Assembly: GCA_029891345.1 (NCBI GenBank)
Contig: CM056995.1
Coordinates: 214,217,547 to 214,281,546, forward strand
Direction of reading: 5' to 3'
Source of the DNA: Dryococelus australis
Lineage: Eukaryota > Arthropoda > Insecta > Phasmatodea > Phasmatidae
DNA: 64,000 bases
In this document: positions 58,926 to 64,000 of the stretch, one piece after another
Position numbering within the stretch: position 1 is the stretch's first letter
How the letters are laid out: each line of letters begins with the position of its first letter
Made by a program: the position numbers and the translations under genes
Notes under the pieces: generated by a model
Database searches by the model: none
Seen by the model: only the letters and a program-made list of their open reading frames with translations
What the model was told of the DNA's origin: nothing

Positions 58926-59010
58926 ATTTAGCGACACAACTTTAAAACATTTCTGTATTAGATTAGCATTCAAATCCAGTTTTAGCAGGATAATAAGTGT
59001 GTCGCTAAAT
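58926..59010. repeat. Short inverted repeat pair ATTTAGCGACACA
   Basis: Thirteen bases at 58926-58938 are exactly inverted at 58998-59010, enclosing about 60 bases. Could be a tiny miniature element or a hairpin. Confidence 0.7.
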
Positions 59011-59447
59011 GTAGGACATAAACAATTTAGAACAAGATACATTAGCTAGACGTGGCCTTTGTTGTATGTTCACTCACCAGTCCCTTCCTTCGCTCTCCCT
59101 ATCCTTTCCGCGTCACTTCTTGTGTTGACAGAGAGGCGCTAAATGGTTCTCTTGTGCCACATACAAGAGTGCCCCAAGTACTATATTAAGTGAAAAACAG
59201 GCCTAAGTCCAGCTCGCGATGTATGGTACAATGTTCGCGAAACGCGAACATTCCTAACTTAGCCGGAAGACGCAGGCAGGTACTAATTAATTAGTGGCTG
59301 TATAAAGTCATTTATAAGTTGTTAATTTTATGACGATGAATTACACACCAAACCTGTTTTTTTATGTTTTGTACAAGTATATATAGTGAAGAAACATACC
59401 CTATTTGTAATATAAGATGTTTGGTTTGAACTTGTGGGAATATGGCC
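59011..59447. other. No gene seen
   Basis: Nothing recognised before the miniature Polinton-like element. Confidence 0.35.
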
Positions 59448-60130
59448 AATAGAATAATTTAGTACTTTCTGGCACAATGACATCTGTCATCGGAGTCGGA
59501 GTCGACCACTGCCATGTTATAATTTCCATTTTTTCCCTAAAATCTCCCTTTTTTCCCCTCAAACTCGACTAAATTTAACTAAAAATACTCATTTTCCTTA
59601 AGAAAAAAAATCCCCTTTTCCCCAGAAAAATTTCCATTATTCCCAGAGCAGGAGACCAGGAATTGTGACTCAGGTGACCAGGAATCACTCCGAGCAAGGA
59701 GAGTAATACTCAGGGCCCCAAAAATCCAAGTAATAAAAAAAAAATCTAAAGTCCGAAAAGTTATCACTAAACTATTATTAAAAACTTAAAAAAATTGTAT
59801 AAAAAATATTTTTACAAACATAAATTTATGGTGGTTACACCTTATCCATACTAATCCCACCATCTTGCTAGACTAGTTCATTTGTGCGACTGCCATCTTG
59901 TAAGGCGCAATGACCACCATGTTGTGACATCGCCCACCCACCATCTTGGAAGCCAGTACCCCATGACATTTGACCTTTGACCTTGAACTCTACCTTTGAT
60001 CTTGACCTTGACCCCATTAACCTTTTACCCCAAAATCCCGAAAATTCGAGAAAAAAAAATTCTAAAATCCCAAACAAAATCACTTAAATATTATTAGAAA
60101 TATATTTTGAAAAATATAAATTTCCGTAGG
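59448..60130. repeat. Element 3 left inverted arm
   Basis: Contains CCACCATCTTG (reverse of CAAGATGGTGG) repeats at 59860-59955 and a TGACCTTGA/TGACCTTTGACC array at 59965-60015, the inverse of the right arm. Confidence 0.7.
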
Positions 60131-61141
60131 TCACCATTCACCAATACCAAGTCCACCATCTTGGTAGGTGCAGCCGTCCACCATATTGGTAGGCATAACT
60201 GCCAACGTTCTTCATTTGTTTTAGAGTATGTTTCCCACCTGCACTCAACTGTCCTATTCTGCATCTGCGATGTCTTCGGGTACTCCAGAGCCAATGGTAG
60301 CTATGACGGTGCCAGCGACTTCTTCGGGGAGGTACCAGCAGTGCCATCGACTTCTTCGAACGACATTCCTATAGTAGCATCGCAATCGACCTCTTCGGAC
60401 GGGATGCCTACATTAGCACCGCTCTTATATGCTATGGACATGGTGCCAATGCTACCATCCACATATTCGAATGGGCCACCTACAGCAGTGCTACAATCGA
60501 TGACTTAATCAAGTCTTTGTTGCTGTTACTGCGCCAGGTCCTTCAGTAAAAGCTGCAATGCTCGTCGGCATGAAAGAACGGCCTTTACGAAGAGACCTTT
60601 TCGCGCGAAGGAGCATTACGACAATGATCACATACAGTTTATGCAAGGTGATACAATGAAGGAACACATCGCGATCTGCAAGGGTTCGTCTACTGGGAGC
60701 CAACAAGTATTACCGGCATTACCTCCTGCTACATCGATGGGCACTGTTTTCGCAGACAATTATGGCAAGACTGCTAATGCTAAAGACGGAATTATTCAGT
60801 CGGTTTGTGCGGGATATACACTTGCAAGGCGTGTGCATGACGTCGATGAACTTCAAAATAAAGGACCATTAACTCTAAGTTCTGATGAGCACATAACTCC
60901 TGCTGCAAGGAAAAGTAAAAATTGTATTTATGACGAGACAGGAAGTGAAGACAATTATGAAGACAGCATTGATGATACTGGCTATGGTGACAGTGTTTGC
61001 AGTGGAGATGATGACGATTCCGTCGACATTCCCGCACATTCCACCAACGAGTTTCCTTCGACAAGTGATGTGAAGAAGGCAGAAAACGACAAGAATACTG
61101 ACTATATGTTTACAGAAGACCCAAATGAACTAGTTGATTGA
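60107..61141 (+). CDS. Zinc-finger protein with acidic tail, one internal stop
   Basis: One plus-strand frame of 345 codons is open from 60107 to 61141 apart from a single TAA at 60506. The first part has VLFCICDVFGYSRANGSY (about 60248-60300) and Ser/Thr/Pro repeats with a TSSND/TSSDG pattern. The second part has a Cys-rich CCCYCARSFSKSCNARRHE finger (about 60521-60575), MKEHIAICKG, and an acidic stretch DDDDSVDIP (about 61006-61035). The same blocks occur in the broken gene at 51101-52318, where they precede a polymerase-type N-terminal domain that is absent here. In a 3 kb element whose arms hold regulatory-like motifs, it might be a DNA-binding regulator. The nearly unbroken frame is unusual in this window. 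Function unknown. Confidence 0.45.
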
Positions 61142-61365
61142 CTCATAATTTTACTCAAACTTTAAAGAGGTGAGGATTACTTGTGCATGCTTGCAGTATG
61201 TTCTATTGTTAGAGAACTTAAGGAACGGGGTTATATAAGATGATGTGATGAACTGCTTTCTTCTGAAGTTGAAATTACAAAATAATAATAAATTATTATA
61301 ATAAAATAATAATTTTTTTATTTATTTTTGTGCATTGTATCCTTCTATCGGCCTTGACGTTTTTA

Positions 61366-61367
<2 letters not shown>

Positions 61368-61404
<37 letters not shown>

Positions 61405-61408
61405 TATC
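61368..61408. repeat. (TA)n microsatellite
   Basis: Pure TA tract. The Tyr/Ile frame through it is an artefact. Confidence 0.9.
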
Positions 61409-61719
61409 AAATTATGCAAGTAGGTGTACTCTTGATTGGAATAAATTATTTTTATAGTACGAATATTATAAATTTTTTCTATTTCTATAAACATGAGTGT
61501 TACAGCTCACCTGATGGCTGAATCTAGAAATAAACATCACCTATGTATTGAAAATAGAATTCAACATTGAGAGTGCCTCCAGTGCAACCTACACTTTAAA
61601 ATTATAAACATATATGGCTGCTTCATGGTGGATGAATTAATACACTAGTGCCACCTAGGTGATAAAACGTATTAAATTCAATATGACAGTTGATAGTAGG
61701 TGGGAAACATACTCTAAAA

Positions 61720-62613
61720 CAAATGCATATCTATGGCTGTGTCGCCTACCAAGATGGCGGAAGGCTGCACCTACCAAGATGGTGGAATAGGAATAGATGA
61801 GGGGTAACCTCCAGAAATTTAATATTTTAAATACATTTTAGAATAATTTTTATAATAATTTGTGGATTTTGGGAATTTTTGGGTTTTGAGGTCTAAGGCT
61901 ATTGGAGTCAAGGTCAAAACTCAAGATCAAAGGTTACGGTCAAAGTTAAAATTCAAAGTCAAGGTAAAATGCAAATTCCAAAGTCAAATAACAAAGGTAA
62001 AATGTCAAGGTCAAAATCAAAGGTTAAGGTCAAAGTTAAAGTGCAAAGTCATTGTCAAATGCAAATTTCTAAGTCAAATAACAAAGGTCAAAGTTAAGGT
62101 CAAAGATCACGGGGCAGTGGCTTCCAAGATAGTGGGTGCCATAACATCATGGTGGCCAGTTGCACCTTACAAGATGATGGTCGCATGAAGGAGACAGCCT
62201 ACCAAGATGGTGGAATGAGCATGGGTAACTGGTGACCTCCAGAAACTTAAGTATTTATATACATTTTAAAATAAGTTTTAAAATCATTTTCTAATAATAC
62301 ATTTTTTTAAAAATTTAGAATTTTTGATATTTTTTATGTTGTTATTTTTGGGGTCAAAGGTCATGGTTCCTGAGTCCTACTCTCTTGACTTGGAGTCACA
62401 AGTCCTGGTCACCTGAGACACAAATCCTGCTCTCCTGCTCTGGGAAAAATGTTTATATTTTTAAGGAAAAAAGGAAATATTTAGGGAAAAAGGGAAATCT
62501 TTAGGGAAAAAGGTGAATTTTTAAGGAAAAAAGGGAATTCCAGCATGGCGGCTGGTTGGCTCCTGTTCCGATGCCAGATGCTGTTGCGCCAGAACATACA
62601 AAATTATTCTACT
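61720..62613. repeat. Element 3 right inverted arm
   Basis: Holds CCAAGATGGCGG/CCAAGATGGTGG repeats (61747-61790, 62200-62215), a dense GGTCAAAGTTAAGGTCAAAG-type array (61915-62110), and a terminal run of AGGGAAAAAGGGAAAT repeats before GGCATCGG-inverse terminal blocks. Confidence 0.7.
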
Positions 62614-63269
62614 ATGGTAATTTATTCAATAGCCTGTTACCGGTAAAATAATTTCGTAATACAATAATTACTAAAATAATTCTGCCTCTTAATTGCATTA
62701 AGTTTGTTTTATAGTTTTTCAGTTTATATTACACTGATAGACGTTGAGGTTAAAATGCATTGTCTGATATTTAACCAATTTAGATATGTTACAATACAGA
62801 TGTTAGCATATTTATCATTATAATGGCCCAGACAAAGATAAAAAAAGATTAATAAATAATATGAATGGATTAAATATTTGAGTTGTAAGTTAAGATTTAT
62901 TTTGAGAAACCAGAAAACGAGTGAATGTCAAGGTTACTAAAGTTACAATTCCGCGTTATAAGCCTTAATTATGAAGTATACAATCTAAAATATATATTTG
63001 CAATAAAAAATCTTAACGAAAACCTAATCAGAGCGGAAATCCGCATGACGCAAAAGATAAATAGAACCCTTATTCGTTATTCGCAGAACAGTATTTACAA
63101 ACTCCAAACAAAACAAAATACTGCACTTTCGGACTGGTTAAATTGAATGGAAAAATACACAATAATAAGTAAAATGATGAAATAATGTAAAACAAAATAT
63201 TTTTTACAATGAACTAAATAATGTGAGTTTGTAGAATTACTACCAAATAATCTTTAAGTGTATGGTAGT
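62614..63269. other. No gene seen
   Basis: AT-rich. The 73-codon plus frame at 62925 has no recognised domain. Confidence 0.35.
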
Positions 63270-63670
63270 ATTTCACTTAAAAGTAATTGGTGTTGGCGAG
63301 TTTCTGAGTTCTGCAGTTAAATTATTTCACTCTTGAAACAGAACCAACGAAAGACTTAGCATAAACCCAAATTTTGTGAGCGGGAGCAGTTAGTAAGGGA
63401 GATGCAGTTTTTGCACGGATGTTGATAGTACGGTCATATAGCAAGGTTTTCAGCCGGGAGAGTTTGTATTCTAGGATTTTCAAAAATGAAGACTGTACTT
63501 TACTTTTTATTTTTGTGGTTTTTAAGTGCTGCTTGAGAGTGGGATGGGCCCCCGTGGGAGTCTCACGTCCAAGGTCAAGAAGCGAGGTAGCGATACGGGC
63601 GACACTAACATGTACACCTAGTGCCTCATCACTCCTACGCGCAAGTCGTGCAGTGTTTCCGTCGTGACCC
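63270..63670 (-). pseudogene. LINE reverse transcriptase C-terminal fragment, decayed
   Basis: Minus-strand reading contains YKLSRLKTLLYDRTINIRAK, then PAHKIWVYAKSFVGSVSRV, and after a stop ELRNSPTPITFK. These align with TRLKTLGDGYTINMRAKN, PAHKT-VYANSFTVSVARAW and EVRNLPTPTTSK of the remnant at 1328-2090. The upstream RT core is not seen. Same family and orientation as the first fragment. Confidence 0.75.
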
Positions 63671-64000
63671 TGTACTGTGCAAATTAGCTCTGTAACATAG
63701 GGGGTTTATTACACGTGATTAAAGTACACAGATCAAACTACGCCCTTATCTTTGTACTGTTCTTTTGCCGTTTAAGGCAAGCTTTAAAAATGCTATATTT
63801 GACCATTTTCACGAACGAATTCTTGTCTCCAAGAATACACTTAATATGATAAAAGTTATATATATATATAATGTTTTTTTTACCCTTTCTAACAAAAAAT
63901 TGCAGTTGCTGAACATTTATTTATAGAGAAACGCGTATTCGAGCAAACAACTATTTCAGGGGAAAAAAAATGGCGGGGGTCCACCCACTCTAAAAGACGC
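63671..64000. other. No gene seen
   Basis: AT-rich end of the window, with a short TA tract near 63860. Confidence 0.35.

Larger units (their letters stand above)
59448..62613. mobile_element. Miniature Polinton-like element 3 (3.2 kb)
   Basis: The ends AATAGAATAATTT (left) and the reverse complement of the right end (AGTAGAATAATTT) are inverted. They are followed in both arms by a TTCTGGCACAA/CGATGACAGATG-type block and then by repeat modules of AAGATGG and TCAAGGTCA type in opposite orientation, giving arms of about 0.6-0.7 kb. The flanking hexamers ATGGCC (59442-59447) and ATGGTA (62614-62619) share four of six bases. The termini begin AGTAG like Polintons 1 and 2. It encloses one zinc-finger reading frame. 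Probably a deletion derivative mobilised in trans. Confidence 0.65.

Overview
This is an AT-rich, intron-free-looking stretch of animal nuclear DNA, most likely from an arthropod and probably an insect. It carries a typical invertebrate repeat mix: Polinton/Maverick (adintovirus-like) DNA elements, a jockey/CR1-like LINE, a tRNA-derived SINE, Tc1-like, hAT and Harbinger remnants, and TA-flanked MITEs. No intact host protein gene, rRNA or functional tRNA was recognised. Nearly every recognisable reading frame belongs to a mobile element and is broken. The species cannot be fixed from sequence alone.

Layout: 1-3221 is flanking DNA with a LINE reverse-transcriptase remnant and an old SINE. 3222-21332 is Polinton 1 (about 18.1 kb, 1.4 kb terminal inverted repeats). 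It carries a decayed protein-primed family B DNA polymerase on the minus strand, an unrecognised Cys-rich repeat protein, tandem repeats and an array of tRNA T-arm-like sequences. 21333-28842 is flanking DNA with a Tc1-like transposase remnant on each strand, a MITE, a 0.9 kb hAT-like element and a SINE with a 9 bp target duplication. 28849-45588 is Polinton 2 (16.74 kb, TIRs of about 2 kb, exact 6 bp duplication TCAATA). It carries decayed capsid genes, an adenain-like protease, two other Polinton-type genes and a chromodomain integrase. 45595-59447 holds MITEs, Tc1-like and Harbinger remnants, a Polinton-derived zinc-finger/polymerase N-terminal remnant followed by modular repeats, a 119 bp palindrome, and a GC-rich block with RFX X-box and NRF1-type palindromes that looks like a promoter. 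59448-62613 is a third, miniature Polinton-like element (3.2 kb) with a zinc-finger reading frame between repeat-rich inverted arms. A second LINE fragment of the same family lies near the end.

The most interesting pattern is the division of labour among the Polinton relatives. Element 1 retains only polymerase-type coding. Element 2 retains integrase, protease and capsid coding but no polymerase. Element 3 retains only a zinc-finger reading frame framed by arms full of nuclear-receptor-like TCAAGGTCA and YY1-like AAGATGG motifs. All look incapable of autonomous activity: the integrase, protease and polymerase each show a changed catalytic residue as well as frameshifts.
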